A DNA stretch of 64,000 nt from Burkholderiaceae bacterium (GCA_027493945.1 JAOSJU010000001.1:868001-932000), one strand, 5' to 3'; positions 29,048-39,549 are shown, counted from the stretch's first letter. The notes: a model not told the origin generated them from the letters alone. Program-made: numbers and translations.

Positions 29048-29539
29048 TCATTGGGCCGAACCGGTCGACTGCGCGGGCATCGTCTGCGCAGCCGCCGCGC
29101 GCAGCCGGTGCAGCACGACCGGCTGCTCGACCGGGGTCGGCTGGATCATGTCGGCCGGGGTCACGCCTTCGAGCGCGCGGCGCACGATCAGGCTGATCTT
29201 CTGCCAGTTGGTGCGCACGTGGCAGCTGGTCTCGATGTCGCAGTTGCCCGACGTGGCGCTGCACTCGGTGAGCCCGAACGGCTGGTCTTCCAGCGCATCG
29301 ACCACGTCGGCCACCGTGATCTGCTGCGGCGGGCGCGCCAGCGCGTAGCCGCCGTGCAGCCCGCGCACGCTGGCCACCAGCTCATGGCGGGCGAGGCTCT
29401 TGAGCACCTTGCTGACCGTGGCGCGCCCCAGGCCGAGCGTGACCGCGAGGTCGTTGGCACTGAACAGCCGGTCGGGATTGCTTGCCATCTGGCTCATGAC
29501 CATCGTGCCGTAGTCGGCGAGTTTGCTGATCCGAAGCAT
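29048..29539 (-). CDS. sufR: Rrf2-family Fe-S regulator of the suf operon
   Basis: A 163-residue Rrf2/IscR-like repressor. The winged helix begins MLRISKLADYGTMVMSQMAS, and the cluster-binding cysteines appear as TECSATSGNCDIETSCHVRTNW-type spacing (Cys at about 91, 97 and 103). It is the first gene of the operon, 15 bases before sufB, the usual layout for the regulator of a proteobacterial suf operon. Its own promoter at 29582-29618 carries a long palindrome, so autorepression is likely. Confidence 0.92.
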   Translation of the reverse strand: MLRISKLADYGTMVMSQMASNPDRLFSANDLAVTLGLGRATVSKVLKSLARHELVASVRGLHGGYALARPPQQITVADVVDALEDQPFGLTECSATSGNCDIETSCHVRTNWQKISLIVRRALEGVTPADMIQPTPVEQPVVLHRLRAAAAQTMPAQSTGSAQ

Positions 29540-29581
29540 TGCTACCGGTCTCCCCTGGCGTCGCAGCGCTGATGCCAGTAC

Positions 29582-29618
29582 GGACGAAACAGTACCGTTT
29601 TGGTACTGTTTCTGTCAA
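29582..29618 (-). promoter_or_regulatory. suf promoter with 11-base palindrome between -35 and -10
   Basis: On the minus strand a perfect -35 box TTGACA (29618-29613) is followed after 18 bases by TACTGT (29594-29589). A perfect inverted repeat, GAAACAGTACC and its complement separated by 5 bases, spans 29586-29612 and thus covers the spacer and the -10. This is a classic repressor site; the Rrf2 regulator encoded 47 bases downstream is the obvious ligand. Confidence 0.8.
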
Positions 29619-29668
29619 CTGCGGCCTTGCACGGGCAGGCGAACGGATATGCGGGCGCGTGCCGCGTG

Positions 29669-30313
29669 CTACCGGGAGACGGGGAAGATTTCGACCAGGC
29701 CGGGGTCGTCGGCGTGATCGACCAGGACGCGGCGGACGCGATCCTGCCACAGCTGGCGAAACAGCGCGGCCTCTTCGGGCGAGGCCTGGCCGGCGAGGCA
29801 GCGCGACATCGCCCAGGAGGTGCGCGGATCGCCCGACACCCGGTCGAGGCGGGTCGCCGCCTCGACCGAGCGGCCGTCGTCCAGTCGCGTGAAGCGCACC
29901 TCGCCGCTGGCCAGCGGCTGCTCGAAGAACAAACGGTCGCACCGCACGAAGCGCCCGGCAATGCCGCGAAAGCCTCCGTCGCCGGCCGCTCCGGTGACCA
30001 GACCGAGCACCGTCGCGATCACGCCGGTCACCCCGGCGTCGCGCGCGTCGCGGCAATCGACGCGGATCTCGCCGCGTTCGGGCAACTCTTGCGGATCCGG
30101 GTACAGCGCACGCAGCGCCGCCCGCGCCATCATGAAGGCACCGGCCACGGTCGGACACGAGTGTCCGGCCAGCTTCACCGCGTCGGCATACCGGTACTCG
30201 ACGATCCCGCCCTCGGCGGCGCCGAGGAACTCCGACAGCGCGTCGTGGACCAGGATTGCCGGCGCATCGACGAAGAACGCGGGAACGGTCGGCGCGGCAA
30301 GCACGGAAGTCAT
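29669..30313 (-). CDS. FmdE-like protein
   Basis: A 214-residue soluble protein. YADAVKLAGHSCPTVAGAFM near residue 42 matches the N-terminal FmdE signature (His and Cys as possible metal ligands), and GVTGVIATVLGLVTGAAGD fits the same fold. FmdE is named after a subunit of molybdenum formylmethanofuran dehydrogenase, but no other fmd gene is present and its role in bacteria like this is not known. It is divergent from a TetR regulator that has an operator in the shared 65-base gap. Confidence 0.78.
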   Translation of the reverse strand: MTSVLAAPTVPAFFVDAPAILVHDALSEFLGAAEGGIVEYRYADAVKLAGHSCPTVAGAFMMARAALRALYPDPQELPERGEIRVDCRDARDAGVTGVIATVLGLVTGAAGDGGFRGIAGRFVRCDRLFFEQPLASGEVRFTRLDDGRSVEAATRLDRVSGDPRTSWAMSRCLAGQASPEEAALFRQLWQDRVRRVLVDHADDPGLVEIFPVSR

Positions 30314-30351
30314 GGCGGGGCCTTGTGCGAACGGAAACGGGCCTCTATGCT

Positions 30352-30371
30352 AAGTAACAGTCTGCTTACTT
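30352..30371. promoter_or_regulatory. TetR-type operator AAGTAA-N8-TTACTT
   Basis: A perfect 6-base inverted repeat in the gap between the FmdE-like gene (minus) and the TetR gene (plus), ending 8 bases before the ATG at 30379. A nearly identical site precedes the second TetR gene at 42541. Likely autoregulation, possibly with control of the FmdE-like gene. Confidence 0.7.
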
Positions 30372-31021
30372 GTCGATAATGGCACGCCGCGAACAGGGAC
30401 ATCCGTCGGACGCGATACCGCGGGCGCGCAGGCGGCTGCGCAGCCCCGAGCGGCAGCGCGAAATCGTGCTCGCGGTCGTCGATCTGGCCCGCGAGGCCGG
30501 GCCGGAGGGCATCACCACGCAGGCGATCGCCGAGCGGGTCGGGGTCACGCACGGCGCGCTGTTTCGCCACTTCCCCGACAAGAACGCGATCTGGGCGGCG
30601 GTCTTCGACTGGGTGCGCGAGGCGCTCGGCGACGCGGTCGGCGCGGCCTTCGCCGCCGGCGGCACGCCGCTGCAGACGCTCGAGCGCGTGTTCCTCGCGC
30701 ATGTCGCGTTCGTTGCGCGCCACCCGGGGGTGGCGCGCATCCTGTATCACGAACTGCAGCGCCCGGTCGGCTCGCCGGCCCAGGCGCGGGTGCGCACGAT
30801 GGTCGGCGGCTATCGCAAGCGGCTCGGAGCGCTGATGGCCGACGCGAAGGCCGCCGGGCAGTTTCCGGTGCAACTCGACGAGGAGATCGCTGCCGCGCTG
30901 GTGGTCGGTACGGTGCAGGGACTGCTGATGCAGGCGACGCTGTCGGGCGGCGAGCGCGGCATGGCCAGCGCCGCGCGCAAGACCTGGCCGCTGCTGATCG
31001 ACGGCATGCGCGGCGCGCCCG

Positions 31022-32644
<1,623 letters not shown>

Positions 32645-32647
32645 GCA

Positions 32648-32691
32648 CGATGAATACTTCAACCGCACCACTTCGGTTTGACCGAAGTCAA
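32648..32691 (-). promoter_or_regulatory. FNR/Crp-type box and promoter of the orphan groEL
   Basis: TTGAC-CGAA-GTCAA at 32678-32691 is a perfect TTGA-N6-TCAA palindrome. On the minus strand TATTCA (32656-32651) is a possible -10. Taking transcription start at 32643-32645 puts the box centre at about -41, the class II activator position. The start would coincide with the groEL ATG, giving a leaderless message. Confidence 0.6.
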
Positions 32692-32704
32692 CGCGGCAGT
32701 CGGA

Positions 32705-33193
32705 TCAGGGTTCGAACCGACCGAGCAGCCGTCCGATCAGCGCGCCGACGACGAGATCCTCGACGCGCCCGAAGGCGTGCAGGCGGACCCTGCCGTCGGG
32801 GCCGATCACGACCAGCGTCGGCGTGCCGCGCATTCCGTAGGCCTGCATCGTCAACGGCACCGGATCGCCGTCGGCATGGGCGTCGATCCCCACCGGAAAG
32901 TCGATCCGGTACTCGTGAACGAAGGCCGCCAGCGACACCGGCCTCATCGCATCGTGGTGCTCGAAGACCGTGTGCAGCCCGATCACCGCGACGCCTTCGC
33001 CCGCGAAGGTGGCGTGAACCGCGCGCGCCTGGGGCAGGCCGTGCGCGACGCAACCCGGGCACAGCATCTGGAACGCGTGCAACACCACGACGCGCCCGCG
33101 CAGCGCCTCCAGCGTCGGAGGCTGCGGCGCGACGAGCCAGCCCTCGACGCGCCACGGCGGCGCGACGTCGCCGGGCTGCACGGTGGGGCTCAC
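32705..33193 (-). CDS. Peroxiredoxin/TlpA-like thiol redox protein
   Basis: A 162-residue thioredoxin-fold protein without signal peptide. GRVVVLHAFQMLCPGCVAHG carries a CPGC redox motif near residue 42; the cis-Pro is in MRGTPTLVVIGPDGRVR. It starts with GTG overlapping the stop of the upstream thioredoxin-like gene (GTGA). Both are divergent from a MarR-like regulator with two operators, so they probably form a redox-responsive unit. Confidence 0.85.
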   Translation of the reverse strand: MSPTVQPGDVAPPWRVEGWLVAPQPPTLEALRGRVVVLHAFQMLCPGCVAHGLPQARAVHATFAGEGVAVIGLHTVFEHHDAMRPVSLAAFVHEYRIDFPVGIDAHADGDPVPLTMQAYGMRGTPTLVVIGPDGRVRLHAFGRVEDLVVGALIGRLLGRFEP

Positions 33194-33435
33194 TTCAGGT
33201 CGGCCAGCGACGCGCCGAAGTTGATATGGAATGGCTGCCCGTCGATGACGAGCGCGGGAACCGACTTCACGCCGAGGCGCTCGGCCTCGCCGATCCGCCC
33301 CTTCTGCTCGCCAAGGTGAACGACCTCGACCCGGTAGCGGCCGGCGTCGAGCGCGTCGATGAACTGTTGCTCTGCCGACACGCATACCGGACAGCCGGCG
33401 TGGAAGAAAGTGGCGCTGCTGATTGCGGTGCTCAT
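33190..33435 (-). CDS. Small thioredoxin/glutaredoxin-like protein
   Basis: An 81-residue thioredoxin-fold protein: TFFHAGCPVCVSAEQQFIDA has a CPVC active site at about residues 15-18, and VKSVPALVIDGQPFHINFG holds the cis-Pro. Start at 33435 is preceded by GAAGGAGACC. It overlaps the TlpA-like gene by four bases. It may pass electrons to that protein or to sulfur substrates. Confidence 0.86.
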   Translation of the reverse strand: MSTAISSATFFHAGCPVCVSAEQQFIDALDAGRYRVEVVHLGEQKGRIGEAERLGVKSVPALVIDGQPFHINFGASLADLK

Positions 33436-33484
33436 TTCGGGTCTCCTTCGAATGCAGGTGGAAGTCGAACGCAAGCGTACCTTA

Positions 33485-33501
33485 TGTATCGAGTCGATAC
33501 A
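33485..33501. promoter_or_regulatory. Palindromic operator 1, trx side
   Basis: TGTATCGAGTCGATACA is a perfect 8-base inverted repeat around one base. It lies 50 bases before the thioredoxin-like gene on the minus strand and 56 bases (centre to centre) from a second copy. Likely bound by the MarR-like protein encoded at 33566. Confidence 0.78.
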
Positions 33502-33540
33502 CGCAACAGCTTAGATCCGGCACAGCACGCTTGTCAACCG

Positions 33541-33557
33541 TGTATCGAGCCGATACA
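33541..33557. promoter_or_regulatory. Palindromic operator 2, marR side
   Basis: TGTATCGAGCCGATACA, one mismatch from a perfect inverted repeat and one base different from operator 1. It ends 8 bases before the regulator start, so it should block that gene's own transcription. Confidence 0.78.
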
Positions 33558-33565
33558 TTGATGCG

Positions 33566-34140
33566 ATGCACCCTGCTTCCGTCCTGTTCGAACGCCTCGC
33601 GGCGCTGGTCCACCAGTCGGTGCGCGACGACGCCGCCCGCCACGGCCTGTTGCCGATCCACCTGCAGGTGCTCGGCTATCTCGCGCAGGCCAATCGCTAC
33701 AGCGATTCGCCGATCGCGGTCGCCGAGTATTTCGGCATCACGCGGGGAACGGTGTCGCAGACGCTCGCAGTGCTTTCGAGCGCAAGGGCCTGGTCGCGCG
33801 CAAACCCGACGAGCGGCACGGGAAGCGCATCCACCGGCGCTCACCGCGGCCGGGCGCTCGGTGCTCGCGCGCAGCTGGGCGCGCCGGCTCGACGATGCGC
33901 TGGCGGCGACCGGCCACGACGCGCAGGCCGCGCAGCAGGGTCTCGGCGCGCTGCTGGCCGCACTTCAAAGGCACAACGAGCATCGCGCGTTCGGCGTGTG
34001 CCGCGAGTGCGCGCATTTCCTCGTCGGGGACAGCGGGTATCGCTGCGGGCTCACCGGCGAGGCGCTCGCAGCCGCCCAGACGACGAAGATCTGCCGCGAA
34101 TGGACCGCGCCGCAGGCAGCCCGACCAGAACGCCGAGTGA
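33566..34140 (+). CDS. MarR-like regulator with C-terminal cysteine motif, several frame breaks
   Basis: About 190 residues when corrected. It starts MHPASVLFERLAALVHQSVR with a winged helix at AVAEYFGITRGTVSQTLAVL. The frame is lost by one base in a T run at 33774-33776 (continuing ERKGLVARKPDERHGKRIH), again near 33837 (continuing ALTAAGRSVLARSWARRLDD), and perhaps near 34118. The C-terminal part has CRECAHF, YRCGLTGEAL and KICREW, a likely metal or thiol sensor. Two palindromic operators precede it. Three breaks in one gene could also mean a decayed gene. Confidence 0.72.
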
Positions 34141-34886
34141 CCGATCCGCTGCACCTCGCCCTGCTGCTCGCGGCCGCCTTCGTTGCCGGCGCGCTCAACG
34201 CGGTGGCCGGCGGCGGCAGCTTCCTCACGCTGCCGGCGCTGGTCTTCACCGGCGTGCCGGCGGTGGTTGCGAATGCCACCGGCACCGTCGCGCTGCTGCC
34301 CGGCTATCTTTCCGGCGCATTGGGCTTTCGCTCGGACATGCAGGCGCCGCCCGGCATGTCGATACGCACGCTCGCAGGGGTGAGCCTCGTCGGCGGCGCG
34401 CTCGGCGCGGCGCTGCTGCTGGTCACGGGCGACGCGGCCTTCCGCCGGATCGTGCCCTGGCTGCTGCTCGCCGCCACCGCATTGTTCGCCGCCGGGCCGT
34501 GGCTGATGCGACGCGCCGGCGGCGGCGCGCCGGCCGGCCCGGCTCGATCGATCGCCGGCGGGCTGGCGGTCGCCGCCTACGGCGGCTACTTCAACGGCGG
34601 CCTGGGCATTCTGCTGCTCGCGCTGTTCGGGCTGCTCGGCCAGTCGAACCTGAACGCGATGAATGGGTTGAAGAACCTGGTCTCGGCGCTGCTCACCGCG
34701 ATCGCGGTCGTGATCTACGCGTGGGGCGGCCTGGTACTGTGGCCGCAGGCGCTCGCGATGATGGTCGCGGCGACCGCCGGCGGCTACCTGGGCGCACGCG
34801 CGGCGAGACGCATTGCGCCGGCGATGCTGCGCGCGGCGATCGTCGCGACCGGATTGGTCATGACGGTGCTGTTCTTCCTGCGCTGA
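34137..34886 (+). CDS. TauE/SafE-family membrane exporter
   Basis: A 249-residue protein with about eight hydrophobic spans and the two TauE/SafE repeats: ALNAVAGGGSFLTLPALVFT near residue 16 and YGGYFNGGLGILLLALFGLL near 145. It starts with GTG overlapping the likely stop of the MarR-like gene. Family members export sulfite or sulfonates, or take up organosulfur; in this sulfite-producing organism sulfite export is a reasonable guess. Confidence 0.9.
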   Translation: MTDPLHLALLLAAAFVAGALNAVAGGGSFLTLPALVFTGVPAVVANATGTVALLPGYLSGALGFRSDMQAPPGMSIRTLAGVSLVGGALGAALLLVTGDAAFRRIVPWLLLAATALFAAGPWLMRRAGGGAPAGPARSIAGGLAVAAYGGYFNGGLGILLLALFGLLGQSNLNAMNGLKNLVSALLTAIAVVIYAWGGLVLWPQALAMMVAATAGGYLGARAARRIAPAMLRAAIVATGLVMTVLFFLR

Positions 34887-34888
34887 GA

Positions 34889-34904
34889 TTCAGCTTCGCT
34901 TCAG
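34889..34904 (+). promoter_or_regulatory. Tandem TTCAG repeats upstream of the PepSY/two-component operon
   Basis: TTCAG occurs twice with an 11-base repeat distance (34889-34893 and 34900-34904), the one-turn spacing typical of tandem OmpR/PhoP-type sites. It lies 65 bases before the PepSY gene and is a probable autoregulatory site for the response regulator at 35297. Confidence 0.6.
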
Positions 34905-34968
34905 CGCACGGCGCCGATACTGCCCCTCGTCGCCGTCACCGGCATCATGTACGCACTGGAGTCGAGTC

Positions 34969-35292
34969 GTGAAGACACGTCATCTGTTTGCCGCCGCCGC
35001 AGCCGCCGCCGTACTGGCCGGCGCCGCCCTCACCACCCTGCCCGCCTCGGCCAGCGACCGCGTGCGCCAGCAGGAGGTCCGCCAGCTGCGCGAAAGTGGC
35101 AAGATCCTGCCGATGGAGGACATCCTCGGCCGCGCCCGGGCAGCGCAGCCCGGCCAGGTCGTCGAGGTCGAACTCGAGCGCGAAAGCGGTCGCTACGTCT
35201 ACGAGGTGAAAGTGATCGACGACGCCGACAAGGTGCACAAGCTCGAACTCGACGCGGGCAGCGGCGAGCTGCTGCGGCGCAAGACGCGGTGA
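34969..35292 (+). CDS. Periplasmic PepSY-domain protein
   Basis: A 107-residue exported protein with a GTG start. The signal peptide is clear (KTRHLFAAAAAAAVLAGAAL, cut probably after ASA). The mature part is one PepSY domain: GKILPMEDILGRARAAQPGQ, VVEVELERESGRYVYEVKV and ELDAGSGELLRRKTR. Such small PepSY proteins often precede two-component genes in proteobacteria and may modulate the sensor. The response regulator follows after 4 bases. Confidence 0.9.
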   Translation: MKTRHLFAAAAAAAVLAGAALTTLPASASDRVRQQEVRQLRESGKILPMEDILGRARAAQPGQVVEVELERESGRYVYEVKVIDDADKVHKLELDAGSGELLRRKTR

Positions 35293-35296
35293 GCGT

Positions 35297-35963
35297 GTGC
35301 GCCTGCTGATCGCGGAGGACGACGCGGCGCTCGCCGGCCGGCTGCGCGCGCGGCTGGCCGATGCGGGCTACGCGGTCGACGTCGCCGCCGACGGCGTCGA
35401 CGCCGCGCACCTGGGGAGCACCGAGCCCCTACGACGCGGTGATTCTCGATCTCGGGCTGCCGCGCAAGGCAGGGCTGGCGGTGCTGCGCGAATGGCGCGC
35501 CGGCGGCAATACGGTCCCGGTGCTGATCCTGACGGCGCGCGATGGCTGGAGCGAGCGCGTCGAGGGGCTGCAGGCCGGCGCCGACGACTATCTGGGCAAG
35601 CCGTTTCACGTCGAGGAACTGCTCGCGCGCGTGCAGGCCCTGCTGCGCCGCGCTGCCCCGGTGCAGGCCACCGAATTGCGCGCCGGCGGCTGGCGGCTCG
35701 ACGAAGCCCGCCAGTGCCTGATCGGCGGGGACGGCCGCGAGCAGCCGCTCACCGGCACCGAGTTTCGCCTGCTGCGCTATTTCATGCGCCACCCCGACGA
35801 AGTGCTGTCGAAGACCCGCCTGTCCGAGCACGTCTACGACTACGACGCCGAGCGCGACAGCAACGTGATCGAGGTCTACGTGCGCCGCCTGCGCACGCTG
35901 CTGGGCGCCGAATGCATCGAGACGCGGCGCGGGCAGGGCTACGTCTTCGTCGGCCGTTCGTGA
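35297..35963 (+). CDS. OmpR/PhoP-family response regulator, frame break near 35428
   Basis: About 221 residues. The receiver starts [20 protein letters not shown]; after [10 protein letters not shown] an extra C in a C run (35426-35429) shifts the frame, which continues [20 protein letters not shown] with the phospho-accepting Asp. The C-terminal winged helix includes [20 protein letters not shown] and [17 protein letters not shown]. It overlaps the sensor kinase start (GTGA). QseB-like in general layout. Confidence 0.88.
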
Positions 35964-37320
35964 AGTCGCTGCGCAACCGGCTGTCGCTCGCGCTGTCGCT
36001 GGTGCTGCTCGCGGCCGCCGGGCTGCTCGCCTTCGGGCTGCAGGATTTTCCGCGCCGGCTGGTCGAGGACTTCGTCGGCTCGCGGCTGCGCCACGATGCC
36101 GACCTGCTGTACGCGCGCGTGCTCGACGCGCCCGATCCCGATGCGGCCGCGCAGGACACCGCGGGGAACGCCTTCCAGTTGCCGCTGTCGGGACATTATT
36201 TCGTGATCCGCCCGGGCGGTCAGGTCATCCGCTCGCGCTCGCTGTGGGACGCGCCGTGGGGCGATGACCTGGCGAGGCCCGTCGATGCGCAGGCCGGATG
36301 GGCGCGGCGCGTGTCCGGTCCGGCAGGCCAGACACTGCTGGTGTTCACCAAGCGCTTTCCCGGCGCCGACGGCGGCGTCACGGTCACCGTCGCCGAAGAC
36401 GTCTCGGCCATCGACGACGCGATCGCGCAATTCCGCGCGCGGCTGCTCGTCGGTGTCGCGCTCGCGTTGCTGGCCCTGCTCGCGCTGCAGCGGGTGTTGC
36501 TGGTGCGCGGACTGGCGCCGCTCGACGACGCGGTCGCCACCTGCCGCCGCATCGAGCGCGGCGAGCCGCTGGCCGACGCGGCCGGCCCATCCGCGCGCGC
36601 CGCCCCTCGGAAGTGCAGCCGATGCTCGACGCGCTCGACCGGCTGGCGCGCCACCATGTGCAACGCCTGGGCCGGATCCGTCACGCGGTGGGCAACCTGT
36701 CGCACGCGCTGAAGACGCCGCTGGCGGTGCTGTCGCAGCAGGCCGACGACCTGGCCGCGCGCGGCGAGGCAGGCGCGGCCGCGTCGATGCGCGAGCAACT
36801 CGACGCGATGCGCGCGACGATCGAGCGCGAACTGCGGCGGGCGCGCCTGGCCGGCGGCAGTGCGCCGGGCGAACCGGTGGAGATTCGCGCGCTGCTCGGC
36901 GCGCTGGCCGACGTGCTGCGGCAACTGCACCGCGATCGCGGCATCGCGATCGAGGTCGACGCGGCCGAGCAGCGCGTCGCGCTCGATCGCGAAGACCTGC
37001 TCGAGCTCTTCGGCAACCTGCTCGACAACGCCTGCAAGTGGGCGCGCCATCGCGTCCGCGTCTCGGTGGCCCCGGCCGGACCCGCCTCCGACGCGCTGGA
37101 TCTCAGCATCGACGACGACGGCCCCGGCGTGCCCGACGAGATGCTCGGGGAACTGGGCACCGCCGGCATGCGCATCGACGAGCAGCAGCCCGGCCACGGG
37201 CTGGGGCTGGCGATCGCCGCGGACATCGTCGCGCAATACGGCGGCTCGATCCGCTACCGTCGTTCGGCCGCGCTCGGCGGCCTGCAGGCGCAGGCCCGCT
37301 TGCCGCTCGCGCGCGGCTGA
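35960..37320 (+). CDS. Sensor histidine kinase of PhoQ/QseC type, frame break near 36587
   Basis: About 453 residues. Two transmembrane spans ([20 protein letters not shown] near residue 8 and [20 protein letters not shown] near 165) flank a periplasmic sensor. The cytoplasmic part loses one C at 36586-36588 and goes on [20 protein letters not shown], then the H-box [20 protein letters not shown]-box [16 protein letters not shown], and [13 protein letters not shown]. It partners the regulator at 35297. The periplasmic ligand is unknown. Confidence 0.88.
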
Positions 37321-37330
37321 CGCGCCCCCG

Positions 37331-38833
37331 TCAGTCCGTCCAGCCGCCGCCCATCGCCTGGTACAGCGCCACCGTGTCGGCGAGCCGCTGCGCCTGCGCC
37401 GCGACCAGGCCGAGCCGCGCCTGCTGCGCCTGCTGCTGCGCGGTGAGCCACTGCAGGTAGCTCGCCGCGCCGAGCGCGTGCCGGCTGCCCACCGTCGACA
37501 GCGACTCGCCCGCCGACGCATCGGCCGCCGCCTGCGCCGCCAGCGTCTCGGCGTCGTGCTCGAGCGCCCGCAGCACGTCGGCAACGTTGCGCAGTGCCTG
37601 CAGCACGGTCTGGCGGTAGTTCGCCGCTGCGGCGTCGAAGCCCGCTTCGGCGGCCCGCGCCTCGGCGCGCAGGCCGGGGTTGAACAGCGGCTGGGCGGCC
37701 TGCCCCGCCAGGCCCCAGACCAGCGAGCCGGTGCCGAACAGGCCCGCGGCGGTCAGCGCCTGCGAGCCGGTGGTCGCGCTCAGCGTGATCTGCGGATAGA
37801 GCTTCGCAATCGCCGCTCCGTGCTGCGCGTTGGCGGCGTGCAGCAGCGCCTCGGAGGCACGGATGTCGGGGCGCCTGCGAGCCAGCTCCGAGGGCAGGCG
37901 CAGCGGCAGCTCTCGCGGCAGTGCGAACTCGGCGAGCGCGAAGCGCGGCACCGTCGCGTCGTCGGGGCTTCGTCCGGCCAGCATCGCAAGCAGGTGCCCG
38001 GCCTGGTCGAGCCGCTTGCGCAGATCGGAGATCGCGGCGCGCGACTGCCCGAGCTGCGTCTGCAGCGCGAGAAGTTCGTCGCGCGCAGCCGCGCCCAGCG
38101 ACACCCGCTGCCGCGTGATCTCCACCTGTTCCTGCTGCGCGCCTGCGATCGCCTCGCTGGCCGCGAGTTGTGCGGCCAGTTGCCCCTGCGCGATCGCCGC
38201 GGTGGCCAGGTTGCCGGCCAGCGCCAGTCGCGCCGCCTCCAGCTGGAAGCGCTGGTGGTCGACCTGCGCGGCCAGCGCTTCGAGCGCGCGGCGGTTGCCG
38301 CCGGCCAGGTCGAGGTCGTAGCTGACCGCCACCGAGGCGTTGTACAGCTCGAAGGTGCGCTCGACGCCGGATTGGCCGAGCGCGGCGCCGTTGGTGCGCT
38401 GACGCTGCGCACCGAGCCGGCCGCTCGCCTGCGGATACTGCGTCGCGCCGGCGCGCGCATCGAGTGTCTCGCGCGCCTGGCGCAGCGTGGCCTGCGCCGC
38501 CTCGACGGTCGGGCTGGCCTCGAGCGCTTCGTCGATCAGCGCATCGAGCCTGGCCGAGCCGAGGTCGCGCCACCATTGCGCGTCGATCGGCGCGGCCGGC
38601 ACGAAGCGCTGCACTTCGCCCAGCGCGACCGGCGCCGACGCGGTGCGCTCGGGCCCGGGGCTCGCCAGGTACCCGGATGCCGCGGGCGCTGGCGGCGCCC
38701 TGAAGTCGGGACCGACGGCGCAGCCCGCGAGCAGTGCTGCCGCGGCCAGCAGCCCGAAGGCGCGCAGCCCGTGGAGAAGCGGTCCGTCTGATCGCGCGAC
38801 ATGGCCGCGCACGGTGTCGATGTCGATCATCAT
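37331..38833 (-). CDS. Outer-membrane efflux lipoprotein of the NodT/OprM type
   Basis: A 500-residue TolC-like channel. The lipobox is LLAAAALLAGC with VGPDFRAP after it, as in OprM/NodT. Two OEP repeats are seen, including PEVEAAQ-like helices and LARRRPDIRASEALLHAANA (about residue 320). It overlaps the ABC ATPase gene by four bases and completes the tripartite efflux operon 37331-42541. Convergent with the sensor kinase gene, 10 bases away. Confidence 0.92.
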   Translation of the reverse strand: MMIDIDTVRGHVARSDGPLLHGLRAFGLLAAAALLAGCAVGPDFRAPPAPAASGYLASPGPERTASAPVALGEVQRFVPAAPIDAQWWRDLGSARLDALIDEALEASPTVEAAQATLRQARETLDARAGATQYPQASGRLGAQRQRTNGAALGQSGVERTFELYNASVAVSYDLDLAGGNRRALEALAAQVDHQRFQLEAARLALAGNLATAAIAQGQLAAQLAASEAIAGAQQEQVEITRQRVSLGAAARDELLALQTQLGQSRAAISDLRKRLDQAGHLLAMLAGRSPDDATVPRFALAEFALPRELPLRLPSELARRRPDIRASEALLHAANAQHGAAIAKLYPQITLSATTGSQALTAAGLFGTGSLVWGLAGQAAQPLFNPGLRAEARAAEAGFDAAAANYRQTVLQALRNVADVLRALEHDAETLAAQAAADASAGESLSTVGSRHALGAASYLQWLTAQQQAQQARLGLVAAQAQRLADTVALYQAMGGGWTD

Positions 38834-39549
38834 TCGAACGGCCTGCCTTCACCCGCTTCCTCCTGCGTCACGCCATCGCGGATGTGGTAGATCCGCCGGA
38901 AGGTCGGGATGATCTTCTCGTCGTGCGTGACCACGACGATGGCGGTCTCGAACCTGCGCGCCATCTCGTTGAGAATGCGGATCACCGACATTGCGCGCAC
39001 GCTGTCCAGCGGCGCGGTCGGCTCGTCGGCGAGGATCACCGGCGGGCGGTTGACGAGCCCGCGGGCGATCGCAACCCGTTGCTGTTCGCCGCCGGAGAGC
39101 TGCGACGGCATCGCGCGCGCGCGATGCTGCACGTCCAGCGCGGTAAGCAGTTCCAGCGCCCTGGCGCGCGCCTCGCCGTTGGGAACGCCCGCGAGCATCG
39201 GCAGCAGCGCGACGTTGTCGGTGACGTCGAGGAACGGAATCAGGTAGGGCGCCCGGAACACGAAGCCGATACGGTCGCGCCGCAGCGCGCGCAGGTCGCG
39301 CACCTTCCAGCCGTCGTCGTAGATCACCTCGTCGCCGAGCGTCATGCGCCCGGCGCTCGGCTCGATCACTGCACCCAGGCACTTCAGCAGCGTGCTCTTG
39401 CCCGAGCCCGAGGGGCCGATCAGGCCCACCACCTCGCCCGCGGCGACCTCCATGTCGACGTGCCTGAGCGCGTCGACCGCGGTCTCGCCCGAGCCGTAGC
39501 GCTTGCGCAGGCCCTCGATGCGGATGCCGCGTTTCGCGTCCTCAGCCAC
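38830..39549 (-). CDS. ABC exporter ATPase of the MacB/DevA type
   Basis: A 239-residue ATPase with Walker A GLIGPSGSGKSTLLKCLG, signature SQLSGGEQQRVAIARGL, Walker B VILADEPTAPLDS and H-loop VVTHDEKI. It starts with GTG at 39549, overlapping the stop of the permease gene by eight bases. With the permease, the HlyD protein and the outer-membrane channel it forms a MacAB-TolC-like or DevBCA-like pump. Confidence 0.94.
   Translation of the reverse strand: MAEDAKRGIRIEGLRKRYGSGETAVDALRHVDMEVAAGEVVGLIGPSGSGKSTLLKCLGAVIEPSAGRMTLGDEVIYDDGWKVRDLRALRRDRIGFVFRAPYLIPFLDVTDNVALLPMLAGVPNGEARARALELLTALDVQHRARAMPSQLSGGEQQRVAIARGLVNRPPVILADEPTAPLDSVRAMSVIRILNEMARRFETAIVVVTHDEKIIPTFRRIYHIRDGVTQEEAGEGRPFE

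Noticed and set aside
33566..34140. MarR-like gene as a clear pseudogene
   Set aside because: Two or three breaks are present, but all conserved parts, both operators and the overlap with the next gene are intact, and similar breaks occur in many genes here. Error is at least as likely as decay.
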